64,000 bases of DNA, taken from positions 1,758,498 through 1,822,497 of the forward strand of contig JACEVL010000019.1 in NCBI GenBank assembly GCA_020284085.1, written 5' to 3'. Shown here piece by piece: positions 24,725-35,986 of this stretch; within the stretch, counting starts at the first letter, position 1, and the number at the start of each line of letters is the position of its first letter. Source of the stretch: Aporrectodea caliginosa. Its lineage: Eukaryota > Annelida > Clitellata > Crassiclitellata > Lumbricidae. A model generated the notes under the pieces. The model saw only the letters and a program-made list of their open reading frames with translations, was not told the origin of the DNA and made no database searches. Both the position numbers and the translations under genes were made by a program.

Positions 24725-25225
24725 GTAAGTAAGTAAGTAAGTAAGTAAGTATATCCTTTATTAATCCAATTGCTAACCGCCCGTGATAATAACTCCGCCA
24801 CTGTTCGTACTTTGACAGTGCCAGACCCAAGCCTGGATAAAGGAGGAGGGCGACGCTAATGATCTGTGTTATTACACAGTGTCGTTTAATTGAAACAACT
24901 ACTACTAGACATGATAATAATTATAGTATTAATAATAGTAAGTAAGTAATCAATCAATCAATCAAAACTCTTTTATTGAAGCCATGTCAAATAAAAAAAT
25001 CACATAACATTTAACAAAATATCAGGATTGGCCGCAAGAGGAGTCCCAAAAGGGATCAAGATCCCGCTAACTAGGGACACCTAAAACAACATTTCAGAAA
25101 TTTGAATTAGTGATAGCTAAATTCTTAACAAACAGTGCAAGTAAGTAAGTAAGTAAGCATATTCTTTATTAAACCGGTTGCAGGAGAGCCGCACTCCGGT
25201 TTACAAACATCATAGGACAAATTTA
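24725..25225 (-). mobile_element. Cluster of short retroelement 3' ends with (TTAC)n tails
   Basis: Three AAGT tracts (about 24725-24750, 24940-24950 and 25140-25157) are each followed by a TTTATTAA-type block. Read on the - strand each is an element ending in TTAATAAAG followed by TTAC repeats, a style seen in RTE/SINE families. The stretch at 24800-24910 (CCTGGATAAAGGAGGAGGGC, then GCTAATGAT and CAGTGTCGTTTAA) has a second copy at about 31785-31875. Confidence 0.55.
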
Positions 25226-25318
25226 ATACAAAATCAATAGGAGTACAGCATTCTTCCTATAAATGTTTTCCTCGTATTATTATCGATAAGAGTCATGAGA
25301 CTGTGGGCGAAGGGCATA

Positions 25319-26109
25319 TAGGGTATAGTTCCCTTATTTGGGCACCTTAAGGATTAAAGCCTCGTATCATATTGATTTTGACACGTATACTTATTGTTTG
25401 GTGTTGTTTGGTTAGCTGAAACAGTAGGTAATGAAAATATATTGAATACATACAATAGATTGTAGAACAATATTAGTTGTGCAGAAAAAATGACACACCT
25501 CCAAAGTGCCCATATTAGGACATGGTGCCCTAATTTGAGCACTAAATATTTAACGTGTAATAATTATAGTAGTAAATATGGCCTCAATTTGGGCATACAA
25601 GGTTACCTAGAATGGGCACTGCCCAAATTAAGAATACCCAATATTAACGTGTAATATAGTAGTAAATATGGCCTCAATTTGGGCATACACTGCCCAAATT
25701 AGGAATACCCAATGGTGCCCAAATTAGGCTCTACGCAATACCTCCCTAGGAAAATTTTAAAAAAGTGTGCTCACTTTCTCCCGCATTATCGCTCACATGG
25801 GGCGATAAAGCTACACTTCACCAAACATCTGCAAAAAGCCGATTGAAAATACATTAAAAAATAACGCGCCCACAGCTACTGAACCATATATCGAACATAG
25901 AATGATAGAAAACTGGCATGCTAAAAACATTTACTTCTTACTTTCGAAGCGCAATTTTCCGCCGACATAGTTTGCTGTTTTATAACAGCAATAGGCCTAT
26001 ATAGAGTTAATAATATTTCCTAGAAGGCACCACCCTATGTCGTCTATATTTTGAGATGCAAGGGGGTGCCCATGTTAGGAACCTGCCCACATTAGGGTCA
26101 TCCACCCTA
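25319..26109. mobile_element. Candidate 790-bp nonautonomous DNA element
   Basis: The left end TAGGGTATAGTTCCCTTATT and the right end inverted (TAGGGTGGATGACCCTAATG) are imperfect inverted repeats, both followed by a TGGGCA block. Flanking TA dinucleotides are compatible with a Tc1/mariner-type insertion. An internal duplication of about 90 bp repeats ATATGGCCTCAATTTGGGCA. No transposase frame is present. Confidence 0.55.
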
Positions 26110-26712
26110 TGTATAGTTGTTTTCCTTGGTGGGGGGTAACTTATGTAAAGCATCCCCTGGGTTGTTTAGAACAGCTGTGTATCAGCCGGTCAAAGGTTGG
26201 GCTGTCGACGCCTCGACGGGAAGGTACCCCCGCCGGATCATCCTACAGTCCTACTTATGATGGCTTGGAGCCTGTTTTTATCCCTCTGATGAGCAAACCC
26301 CACCATGCTTAGACTCAACTCGATCAAGTAACAGTTTATAAGCATGGTTCGATAACTTGAGCCCAATTATCCACACCCATTATCAACCTCAGGGCACTTC
26401 CTCCCCGCTCTGATTTCGCGCATGCCATAGTTTACCCTCTTCTTCAAAAGTCACCTCTGGATCTATCAAACTTGGAACTTTATAGCCACAAATAGCTTAA
26501 GAGGCAAACACAATAGCCTAGGCCTACTTGTTCACACGCCTCTACAGAAACTCATCAGAAGTGTGGTCAAGGTTAGAAGGATCTTAGAGGATTAGGAGAT
26601 AGTGGATGAAGGAAAACAGGTTGTGCGAAGGTTACCTAGCTTTTAAGAAGGCACATGACAAACTACTGTGTAAGGGAGGGGTTCATTCGGCAAAATATGG
26701 CCTGTATACGTT

Positions 26713-26872
26713 CAGGCACGTAGCCAGACTTAAATTCAAGAGGGGGCAACTTCACAGACCATTGGCTAAATCCTGGTTGTTGGGGGGTAATTGATCAATA
26801 GAAGTTCCAGAATATCTAAAAAAAAGCAAGAGGAGGCAACTGACTCCTCGAGCCTCCATGAAGCTACGCCTA
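26713..26872. mobile_element. 160-bp MITE with 10-bp direct repeats
   Basis: The ends are CAGGCACGTAGCC and GAAGCTACGCCTA, an imperfect inverted pair. The exact 10-bp sequence TGTATACGTT flanks both sides (26703-26712 and 26873-26882). A 9-10 bp duplication fits a MULE-like origin better than hAT. There is no coding capacity. Confidence 0.75.
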
Positions 26873-26899
26873 TGTATACGTTTTAAGTAACTTTTAACA

Positions 26900-28980
26900 C
26901 TCCATGCCTCCAGCTGTCTGCATATTTGTACGCATTACCCTTCCATCCCATTTTGGAAGCGTCCGCTCTCCAGCAGATTAAGCTACCCAGTTGATAATTG
27001 CAGGTCTAACTGTTCTACAAATTGAAGTCTCACCTCTGAGAATTCCTACCCTAATCTACCTTCCAAGCTTTCTCATCCTCACCGAAACCCACCGTAGCAG
27101 CAGCTTCTCTGTCTCCTCTCTCTGGCAACCAGGATCTGAACTCAACTGGACATCGATCTCTGGACAAACCCTCTGATACGACGCCGCGCTCCTGAATAAG
27201 CTGGTGCCCTGCGCTTGGCTCTATAGAGTAACGATTTAGAAATTTGGAGTCTACGGTTACGATGCACCTTTCTCAACGCTTGGAAACTGTTTGCTGTGGC
27301 TTCGCTGGGTCCAAAGGGTGCTATACAAATCATGCAAGATTAATGCATTATATAACGCACTAAACGCATATGTCTTCCTATTCGCTACTAGGCTACTTCT
27401 AATGTTCTAGATCATCTGACGGTAGACAACTTGCCACTGAGAACGTGATTAGCAACAGACAGCACTTGACAGTATTCTTTTGGTTGCATTTAACCATTAA
27501 CCTTTAACCATTACACTACATGTAGTATGTTATTTATGCACACGCGATGTTCCTAAAAGGCTCTATATAATGTCCAGAAATGCTTACATCATACACATAG
27601 GGCCTATTTGTATAATTTGCGTAATATTCACAATCCTAAAATGTCGGCTGCAAGATGTAGGCCCTGCACAACCGTTCTTCTATTACCTCGTTGTGCACAA
27701 CGTCTGCGCTATGCATAGATAAACAATCAGCGCACAGCAGACTTCACAGTATGCGTCAGAGTATGCTTACAGCACTTAACAGTCTTCAAATAATGATCAA
27801 ATACTGAAATATCAGACAGACGCGTAATTAGGGTAGGCCCACATCTGAGCTTTACAGGTCATTAGACATAAGGGATGATAAGGCTCATTAGCAGTTGCAA
27901 TCAGCGGTGGCGGTTAGAACCGTCTCTAATGGCTCTGTTGTTATGGCTTACCTTCTCAGGAATAGATCAGGCACTCAACGCACTATTAAGTTTTTATGCC
28001 ACTGGGTTAAAGTACGCTAATCTCCAACAGATTGCGCTTTTAAATGCCCTGAAAGTGAAACTTGCAATCTATATAATTGACTGGAACTGCTATGCTCTGA
28101 TTTTGTAATGGAAGAATCTCTTCGAGATCTATACTGGTTTGGTAGGCCTACATGTAGGCCTACAGGCCTATATGTGAACTGGCTATAAACGCATTTAAAA
28201 TGCTGCACATAAAGCAGACTTATGAATCTTATATTGGACAGCATAATTATGCGTAGAAGTTCTTGTTTTCACAGATAAAACCTGTTATGGAAGAGCGCGA
28301 CTAGTGATATGAAAATTTATATGAAAATGGATAGATAATTTAGAACAGTAGGCCTATATGACTGTGATAATTAGTGTGCTATGAACATTTATATGAAAAT
28401 GGATAGATAATTTAAAACGTTATAGTTATAAACAATAGGACCATTGAAATAGTTAATAATAATGGGCAATTGGGCATGCATAGGGTAACATATAAACGAT
28501 AAAAATTTAATAGGCATAGAATTTTCTGGTATAGGCCTAACCTAAATTAATATTATAAATACATGGACTGGACTGAAGACGAAAAACATTTGCTGTTTCA
28601 TGCAGCTATAGCTGGGCGGAGACGACCAGTAAAGCAACAGCAGCAGCTGTGGATCCCAGACTTGCGTCTAACAGTAGGCCTATAGCCCATCCACAGCAAG
28701 GAACAGAGTAGATCGAATGACGAAACATGAAGAAAGAGATGGAGCAGACTGATCGGAAAGAAGGAGATTACCAACTAAGGGCGCAATTGATAAGCAAAAG
28801 GGGCGGAGACTGGTCAGGAAAAGAAGGAAATAAAAAAAGGAATGCAATCTGGAGTCGGGGATCATTCTTAGAAGGCTTCAGGCAGTGGTTAAATTCCTCC
28901 GGATCCTCCGGATTTTAGATCCCCCACCTGAACTGAGATCCAGAAACGAAGAGTAGACCCAGAGGCGAATATCTGTACAT
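26900..28980. other. Intergenic, no gene seen
   Basis: No coding exon is supported. AGGCCTA-type palindromes are unusually dense (28143-28168, 28348, 28530, 28675). A short direct duplication, ATGAAAATGGATAGATAATTT, occurs at 28321 and 28396. Confidence 0.4.
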
Positions 28981-29376
28981 AACTTTGGGCAGGGGCGCAA
29001 CCACGGTCCAGAAGTTGGGGGGACCAACTATAATGTCTGAGTGGCGGGGGGGGATTGCGAGCGCCGAAGGCGCGATGCTGCGATTGCCGAAGGCAAGAAG
29101 CCCCTAACGACTAGGGGTATGGGGGAGCGTCGTAAGCTCCCCATCGGGGGTCTGGGGCGGAGCCCCAGAAGCTGACGCAATTTTGAGCATTTGATGCCAA
29201 AATGGAGTGCATCTTGGGCTTTAATTTACCTCAAATTTTTCAACGATGATTTCGATATAAAAGTGCCTAAACCATCTAGATCTGTGAAAAATATGACTTT
29301 ATTATATATGAATAAACTGAAAGTGACAATTAAAGAGAATTGAATGGAAAAGAGTAGAATCAGCTCTAGAATAGTG

Positions 29377-30140
29377 TTAGTCAAAACTTGGATAATCGGC
29401 AGGGAGGAAGCCTGAACGGGTCAATTTTCTCAGAATACCGTTAAGGCGTTTATATGTTCCCCTACAGTGGCAAATCCCCAACAAACAGGGAAGGCATAAA
29501 GTATGCATGCGAGGGTAGTAGGCTAGTAGCTCTGACAACGTCAAAGAGACGTTGACCGTGGTGACCGTGGGCGACCAAAACACGTAGCGTGAACATGGAT
29601 TGTCGGGCTTCGCAGCATATTTTGTGAATGTGTGCCCCAAAGCCAATCCTATCTGAGATGGTGACACCCAAAATAACCCGGCATCTCCTGGACCCACTCG
29701 ATGCCAGAGATGAGATGAAGGAGGGCAATAGGTTTAGACCGGGCATTCGGTCGTCTGACAACCATTTCTCTGGTCTTAGCATGGTTTAATTTAAGATTGC
29801 TAATTGATGCCCACTTAGAGATATTATTATGGTCAAGTTCAGAAAGAGTGCTGTCAATGCAGGAAGCAGGGACCAACAAGCAGCTATCGTCGGCATATTT
29901 AGGGAGACGGTTTCCACTGTATTTAGGTTTAAGGCTAGAAATAGCTTTGACGAAATCAGTAGGTCCAAGGCCAGAGCTCTGTAGGCATACTATACTAGCA
30001 TTAATGGTACAGAGGGGAGAGACTGCGGAAGCCAAGAAGCTCCTAACGACTAGAGGGTATGGGGGAGCGTCGTAAGTTCCCCCATCGGGGTTTGGGGCGG
30101 AGCCCCAGAAGCTGACGCAATTTTGAGCATTTGATGCCAA
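29377..30140 (-). pseudogene. Reverse transcriptase remnant, copy 1
   Basis: The - strand translation includes SGLGPTDFVKAIS, KYADDSCLLVPAS (YADD is the reverse-transcriptase catalytic motif), SELDHNNISKWASISNLKL, HAKTREMVVRRP and, after a shift, VTISDRIGFGAHI. These are the palm-to-thumb blocks of a non-LTR reverse transcriptase. Frameshifts break it. The GC-rich hairpin module interrupts its upstream side. Confidence 0.8.
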
Positions 30141-30159
30141 ATGGAGTGCATTTTGGGCT

Positions 30160-30745
30160 CTTGCTTACCTCACAATTTTCAAAAGTTGGGGGACCGTCCC
30201 AACCTGTTCGAAAGTTGGGGACGCGACCCACGGGTCCCATAGGGTGGTTGCGCCTATGCTGATCAGAGATAGTGACACCCAAAATAACCATCTCCTGGAC
30301 CCGCTCGATGCCAGGGATGAGAGGAGGGAGGGCAATAGGTTTGGACCTCGGTCGTCTGACAACCATTTCTCTGGTCATAGCATGGTTTAATTTAAGATTG
30401 CTAATGGATGCCCATTGCCCACTTAGAGATATGGTCAAGTTCAGAAAGAGTGCTGTCAATGCAGGAAGCAGGGACCAGCTTGCAAGTAGCTATCGTCGGC
30501 ATATTTAGGGAGACGGTTTCTACTGTATTTAGAAATGGCTATGACAATATCAGTAGGTCCAAGGCCAGAGCCTTGTAGTATACTGGCATTAATGGTACAC
30601 AGGGGAGAGATTGCAGAAGGCAAGAAGTTCCTAACGACTAGGCGGTATGGGAAGCGTCGTAAGTTCCCCCCCATCGGGGTCTGGGGCGGAGCCCCAGAAG
30701 CCGACGCAATTTTGAGCATTTGATACCAAATGGAGTGCATTTTTG
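30160..30745 (-). pseudogene. Reverse transcriptase remnant, copy 2
   Basis: This is a second, more deleted copy of the preceding fragment. SGLGPTDIVIAIS, RLPKYADDSYL, WASISNLKLNHAMTREMVV and PGIERVQEMVILGVTISDQ are recognisable on the - strand. The YADD block is retained but the finger region between blocks is lost. High similarity to copy 1 suggests segmental duplication rather than independent insertion. Confidence 0.8.
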
Positions 30746-31784
30746 GCTCTTGTTTGCCTCACAATTTTCAAAGGTTGGAGGGGACCGTCCCAACCTGTTC
30801 GAAAGTTGGGGGACGCGTCCATGGCCGTCCCAACCTGTTCGAAAGTTGGGGGGGGACGCGTCCCACGGGTCCCATAGGGTGGTTGCGCCTATGACTTTGG
30901 GGGACAGATTTTTCGGGGACCGGATTTTTGCATATTGGGCGGGGGTAGGGGTAGGGACAGATAGGCCTCAGTAAAAACGTTGGGGACTGTCCCACTCTGC
31001 CCCCCCGTGATTTACGCCTCTGCATGAGTAGACCCGTCACCTAAATGTGACTCTCTTACAATAATCGACCAAATGCTCTTGTTTCACACATTTAATGCAT
31101 ATCCGAATAGCAAATAGCGAATATATATCGGTTATAGATTCGCCAGTTCGGTTCAAGTTTTAGATTTGTAAAGATTCGGAGATCAGGCACCTCTGGGACG
31201 AGCAATTTAACCACTGGCGTCAGGATCGAGTCAAGGGAAGTCATCGACGAAAGCAGAGGAATCCGCTCTCGAGGGAAGGAACTGGAAAGACAACTGGAAA
31301 GACGGCCGAGAGAGACAATATAGGACTCCATGCCTAGAAGCTAGGTTGACAGTCTGTCAGAGTCTGACAGCGTAGGCCTACATGTAATCAGAAAAGAAGT
31401 TCTAATAGTCGAATAAATTTGCTTTATGTAAATATTTTGTAATCAAACGTTGAAATATAACACTCGATAAGATGCGTGCGTTACTGGAACCACCAAGGAC
31501 CCATAGGTATTCATTCCAGTTTATTGGAAGCTGATGATCTACGTACCATTCTACCGCAACTTTTCCACTGTGTAGGCCTACTTCTGCATTTATAATATAC
31601 AGTAAAACTTCGGTATTTCAAACTTCTGGTTATATCGAATAACAGTCAAAGGCCCGGCTACAACCAATGCGAACACATACAAACATAACTCTGTTTTTTC
31701 AGACCTGCAAATATTGAAGTCTCTCTAATGAATTTCGAATGCGCTCTACAGCCCTTATCGAGAAATCCGCTACCGTACCGCAGT

Positions 31785-31920
31785 CTACTGGCACTCAGTG
31801 CCAGTCTCAGTCCTGGATGGAGGAAGGCAACGCTAATGATTTTTGTTAGCAGTGTCGTTAAACTTAAACTACTACTGCTACTGCTACTACTGCTGATGCT
31901 ACTACTACTACTACTACTGT
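31785..31920 (+). mobile_element. SINE-like 3' domain with (CTA)n tail
   Basis: AGTCCTGGATGGAGGAAGGC, then AACGCTAATGAT and AGTGTCGTTAAAC, match the 24810-24905 copy. Both run into CTA-triplet tails, as expected for a SINE or LINE 3' end. Confidence 0.55.
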
Positions 31921-32263
31921 GGGGCGCGGTGGTGTAGAGACCGCGTAGGAACCAGTGGTGTAGTGGGGGGCAGGGGCGCAACCAGAAAATTTTCCTGGGG
32001 GGTGCTCATATTGCAAGCGCCGAAGGCGCGAAGCTGCGAGTGCCGAAGGCGCGAAGCCTATTCCGACTAGGGGTCTGGGGGAGCGTCGTAAGCTCCCCCA
32101 GCGGGGTCTGGGGCGGAGCCCCAGAAGCCAACGCATTTTGTAGCATTTGATATCACATGGAGCACGTTTCAGGGCAATTTAGGCCATTGTTTGCAAGCTC
32201 GGTTTCTGAGCGATAAAGTCATGAAAACTTCAATAAGAAATTGTATTTCCAGATTCCCAGACT

Positions 32264-32569
32264 CAGGGTTGCCACAAGATTAATAAAACAAAATTCTATG
32301 ACCTTTTTCAATGACATTAAGACTTACTTTAAATTTTGAATATAGATATGCAATCCACACTTTCCAATATCCAATAATTATTGCTTATAATCAGTTTGTT
32401 CTGAAAATGTACCAGAAGTTAAATCCTTGTAAAATTCTAACCAGTACTTCTGAAACTTACACTTCCCAGGGATATTTAATGATTTTTCCATTTTACATGA
32501 CTTTCCATGAGCTAGCAAAAAATCAAATTCCATGATGTTCCAGCTTTTCCAGGACCCATGGCATCTCTG
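32264..32569. mobile_element. 306-bp MITE, CAGGGTTGCCAC family, 6-bp TSD
   Basis: The left end is CAGGGTTGCCACAAG and the right end is GGCATCTCTG, a decayed inverted copy. The exact hexamer CAGACT flanks both sides (32258-32263 and 32570-32575). The interior shows repeated CCATGACTTT-type motifs. A sibling copy is at 45264-45547. Confidence 0.75.
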
Positions 32570-32739
32570 CAGACTAACAGCACAACAAATTCAAAGTTTA
32601 ATTTAAAGAAAGGTTTCGTCTGTACCTTTTGCCTTTCAGCTCTTTCAGACATGTCCAATTAATTTTTGCAGTCAAAACATATTTCAAAATAGAATTTTCC
32701 TTTCAGTTTTGGTAAATTGGTCAAGCATTTTGAAATGAG

Positions 32740-33308
32740 TTAAATCAAAACTCAACTCATGCACCTCACAATGAGTTGAAACTCAAACTCAACTCATCCT
32801 AAGTGAAATGAGTTAACTCAAACTCAGTTGTTAAACGAGTTAAATCATAAACTGACACGTCTCATACTAGCACGTTCTACTCGAACGTTATACAAATACA
32901 CAGTTACCAGGAAATGGTATCGTAAGTTTATTATTACTAGTATAACTGTTATTATTATTAATGGAATAATGTAGAAATCAAGTTATTATTACTGAGTCAG
33001 AGTAAACACCACAGTCCACATGTTTCACATCTCAAACATGACTGGTATTAGCTTTAAGCAGAAGAAGTTTTTCAAAGTTGGTGTCTGACAGCCTGTTCCG
33101 ATATAAAAAACGGCTTGTTTCAACATATTATGTGCCGAGTGAGTTGAGTTTAAAATAATTGAGTTATAACTCAAACTCACAGAAATTATGAGTTAAATCA
33201 AACTCATAACTCACACTCTTTAAGGTGAGTTAACTCAAACTCATAAATCACAGCAAGTGAGTTAACTCGTGAGTTTCAACTCATCTGAGTTAACTCATAC
33301 CCAACACT
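32740..33308. repeat. GAGTTAACTC-type degenerate palindromic repeats
   Basis: Many copies of TGAGTTAACTCAAACTCA-like blocks occur in both orientations. The right edge ATACCCAACACTG reads CAGTGTTGGGTAT in reverse, a typical hAT end. This is probably the subterminal repeat region of a decayed hAT element. Confidence 0.6.
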
Positions 33309-33574
33309 GACTATATGTATAGTTCAATTACACACACTAGGTCAGTATTAACAATTTTTATTTGTTCGCACTGCTGCATATAGGTTCAGACTACAGGGAG
33401 CAACAATTTTATACTAATATGTAAAAGATAAGACAAAGCCTATATCCAACAGAACCAAAAATTGGGCATAGGCTACATGATAAACTTGAAACTTCAGTCA
33501 CATTGTGTACAGTCCTATCAGGCCTATCAAGTATCAACTCTGAAGTGAACTGTCTCTCCATCACTTTATATCTC

Positions 33575-33654
33575 TGTCTCTTTCTGTCTCTCTCAATCTC
33601 AGTCTCAGTCTCAGTCTCTGTCTCTCTCTGTCTCTCTCTGCCTCTATCTCTGTC

Positions 33655-33690
<36 letters not shown>

Positions 33691-33695
33691 GATGT
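33575..33695. repeat. CT-rich (TCTG/TCTC)n microsatellite
   Basis: Degenerate TCTC and TCTG tetranucleotide repeats; overlapping open frames are artefacts. Confidence 0.9.
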
Positions 33696-33849
33696 CCCTT
33701 CCCCTTCTCTCTCTGAAGCCAGCCAAGGAACCATGGGCTCATATTTCTATACCTTATGATGGTTTTACAGATGATTCTGACTTATAACCACTTCTACAAC
33801 CAAACTATGCACATTTATATACCGTTTGAAATAATCAGAGTTACTTGAT

Positions 33850-33925
33850 AGTGTAGTGGTTAGCATGCTGGACTGTCAAAGGAGAGGTGGGGGTTCAAAT
33901 CCCCGCCAGGGCAGAAATTTGGTTT
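33850..33925 (+). mobile_element. tRNA-derived SINE head (tRNA-Asp-like)
   Basis: TAGTGTAGTGGTTAGCATGC is an A-box/D-arm, ACTGTCAA presents a GTC anticodon-like loop, and GGGGGTTCAAATCCCC is a B-box T-arm. The acceptor-stem ends do not pair and CCA-side sequence continues into non-tRNA DNA. A SINE head is therefore likelier than a functional tRNA gene. Confidence 0.65.
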
Positions 33926-34424
33926 AAGATTTCTGTTCACGTGCGCCTCTGGCCAACTCAACAACAACAACGATGAGTACACTGACTGTACATTGTCTGT
34001 GGGATGAGACGGCCAGGGAGAGGACTGGCATGCCTGCATGGCTACCCGCCGTCGATCGTATGTTGTGGTTAGTCGTGGCTAAGAACATGAAGTCAACACC
34101 ACTTCATACCCATGGTTTTCTCAGGCTAGCTTCAGGCACTGCTCTTCTCGTCTTCCAATATTCAGATTATCCCAATTGTCTACAACTCTTCCAGGGATTA
34201 TCAAATACAATCGTTCTAACCGAATCTACAATTCTCTAATACACTAGTGAAAACAATTAAGCACGATCCTGACACAAGAATTTTCTTCAACAATAAATAA
34301 TCTAAAAGAATGGAATCACACTACTGGTAAATTCTAACACATACTTTTAACTTGACACAAATATGCACTAAAGTCTAATACGTTCAAGTGCAGACTGAGC
34401 CAAATATGACTGATACGGTGCTAA

Positions 34425-34660
34425 CTCAACTGACTCCTTCAAATCTGAACTCAAAAGTTATTTGTTTTCTGAGGCTTACCCTGCTGTTAGTTGGCAAGAG
34501 GTAAAATAGTGTGCACTTGTACTTACCATCGAGCTGCAGTGACTTGATTCGAAAAACGACAGATAATATTGGTCAAATAATTTCAAAAGCGCTCCGCTAG
34601 GCAAACACTTTCTTTATTTATCAATTTCAGTTATTTAAAATTTATTTATAATCTCCTGTA
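34425..34660 (+). pseudogene. Reverse transcriptase 3' remnant
   Basis: SFKSELKSYLFSEAYPA matches the last conserved block (SFK..LKT.LF..a) of non-LTR reverse transcriptases. It is followed by AGCGCTCCGCTAGGCAAAC and a TTTATT-rich end. It is short and broken. Confidence 0.55.
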
Positions 34661-34753
34661 CACTGAATGTGGCTGAGAAAATGAAGTCGAGTATTGAGAT
34701 GAACTGAGCTAATCTCTCTGTCTCCTCCCACTCTGCTAATCTCTCTGTCTCCT

Positions 34754-34755
<2 letters not shown>

Positions 34756-34805
<50 letters not shown>

Positions 34806-34822
34806 ATATATATGTCTCCTCC

Positions 34823-34857
<35 letters not shown>

Positions 34858-34902
34858 GTATGCATGCCTGTATGTATGTATGTATGTATGTATGTACGTA
34901 TA

Positions 34903-34936
<34 letters not shown>
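34756..34936. repeat. (AT)n and (GTAT)n microsatellite
   Basis: AT dinucleotides with an embedded GTATGTATGTAT tract. Confidence 0.95.
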
Positions 34937-34940
<4 letters not shown>

Positions 34941-35353
34941 TCTAATACATATCACAGCTGTCTCAGTTGTCCTGCATGTCTCATATTTCGTACCACTCTG
35001 CCCTACCTAGTAGAATGATAAATTGTGCGTCACATTCCTCCTCAGACCACATCTAGGCCAACTCCGGCTTTGAAGAAAATCTATCTGTCAACGACCAAAT
35101 TTGCAAATGTGGTTTCCAGTGGAATCAGGCTCAGAGAGTAAGGTATTCAGTATCAGTGCAATATATAATCCTACAAGACTGCAGTCGTCTTGCTTCCCTA
35201 CCAGCTTTGTCCGGCTTAAGGCATATCGGTAATTCTTGCATACCCCACCCCCCCGACCCAAAAAACTCTTCGGATTTGGAAAAATTGCGTGGGTCACATT
35301 TTTAACCCTGGGGGTGCTCAAGCACCCCCCAGCACCCCCTAGTTGCGCCCCTG

Positions 35354-35986
35354 GTTGGGGAACGTGGAAACGCCGTTCCCCGCTTTTTTTTTCTCACACT
35401 GCAAAATTCTTGCAAGATGGCACTTTTTGCTTACTTCAATATCCAGGCGTTCCCCACTTCATTTTTTAGGACTACACTACTGGTAGGAACCCTGGGCAAG
35501 TCCTTCACTCGCAATTGCTCAAGCGCTTTGGCGTGAAACTCCGATTCAGTGTCCGCGCTGTAGTCGGGAGTGCTTCTGAGTAGAAATCTTGAAGGGTGCT
35601 ATAACAAGTGCTCATACATACATACTACTCAGTCAACTGAGTAGGCGATGTATGATTTCGCCTTTGTACCTTAGCCTCATTTTATTGACCTAAATCCTAC
35701 AGCTTCTGAAAGGTGGGGGAACGACGACGAGGGGCTCTTGTCGAGAGTGACACCGCTATAGCTAATGTCAACATATAAAGCGGCCTTGACCTCACGATTA
35801 TGTGCTACCCTTTAAGGAAAAAAGAAATTATATCCGTCGTGTCCTATACCGGAAATTGATGCCAATAATTTGAATCTTTGACAAATTGTACCATAATCTC
35901 TTCAACTTTAGTTATATATTTTGAACTCTATCTTTATTATTCTGCTGAACTCGTTGTAATCACTTGTGGCATGTCAGCTATCTTGA
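35354..35986. other. Decayed SINE sequence, no gene seen
   Basis: TGGGCAAGTCCTTCACTCGC at about 35494 resembles the GAGCAAGTCCTTCACTC block of the SINE at 49780-50000. The 3' signature GTGCTTCTGAGTAGA with GAAGGGTGCTATA is at about 35568-35605. No exon is supported. Confidence 0.45.

Larger units (their letters stand above)
28985..30900 (-). mobile_element. Rearranged repeat block with GC-rich double hairpin
   Basis: A module with two adjacent hairpins, GGGGGAGCGTCGTAAGCTCC and TCTGGGGCGGAGCCCCAGA, appears at about 29125-29175, 30060-30110 and 30650-30700, and again at about 32080-32125. Each is followed by ACGCAATTTTGAGCATTTGA or a close variant. Between copies lie - strand reverse-transcriptase fragments that are themselves repeated. 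The left edge GGGCGCAACCA at about 28993 matches the end of the larger element at 31971. The block probably grew by repeated local duplication. Confidence 0.7.
31971..35353. mobile_element. Candidate 3.4-kb composite DNA element
   Basis: CAGGGGCGCAAC at 31971 and its exact inverse GTTGCGCCCCTG ending at 35353 could be the terminal repeats of one hAT-like element. The 8-bp flanks (GTGGGGGG and GTTGGGGA) match at six positions. The interior is a mosaic: a GC-rich hairpin module, a MITE (32264-32569), a block of GAGTTAACTC repeats (32740-33308) ending CCCAACACTG, simple repeats, a tRNA-like SINE head and reverse-transcriptase remnants. No transposase is present. The pair may instead be two unrelated copies of the same family. 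Confidence 0.4.

Noticed and set aside
33850..33925. Functional tRNA-Asp gene
   Set aside because: The D- and T-arm sequences are good but the acceptor stem ends do not pair and the sequence continues into SINE-like DNA.
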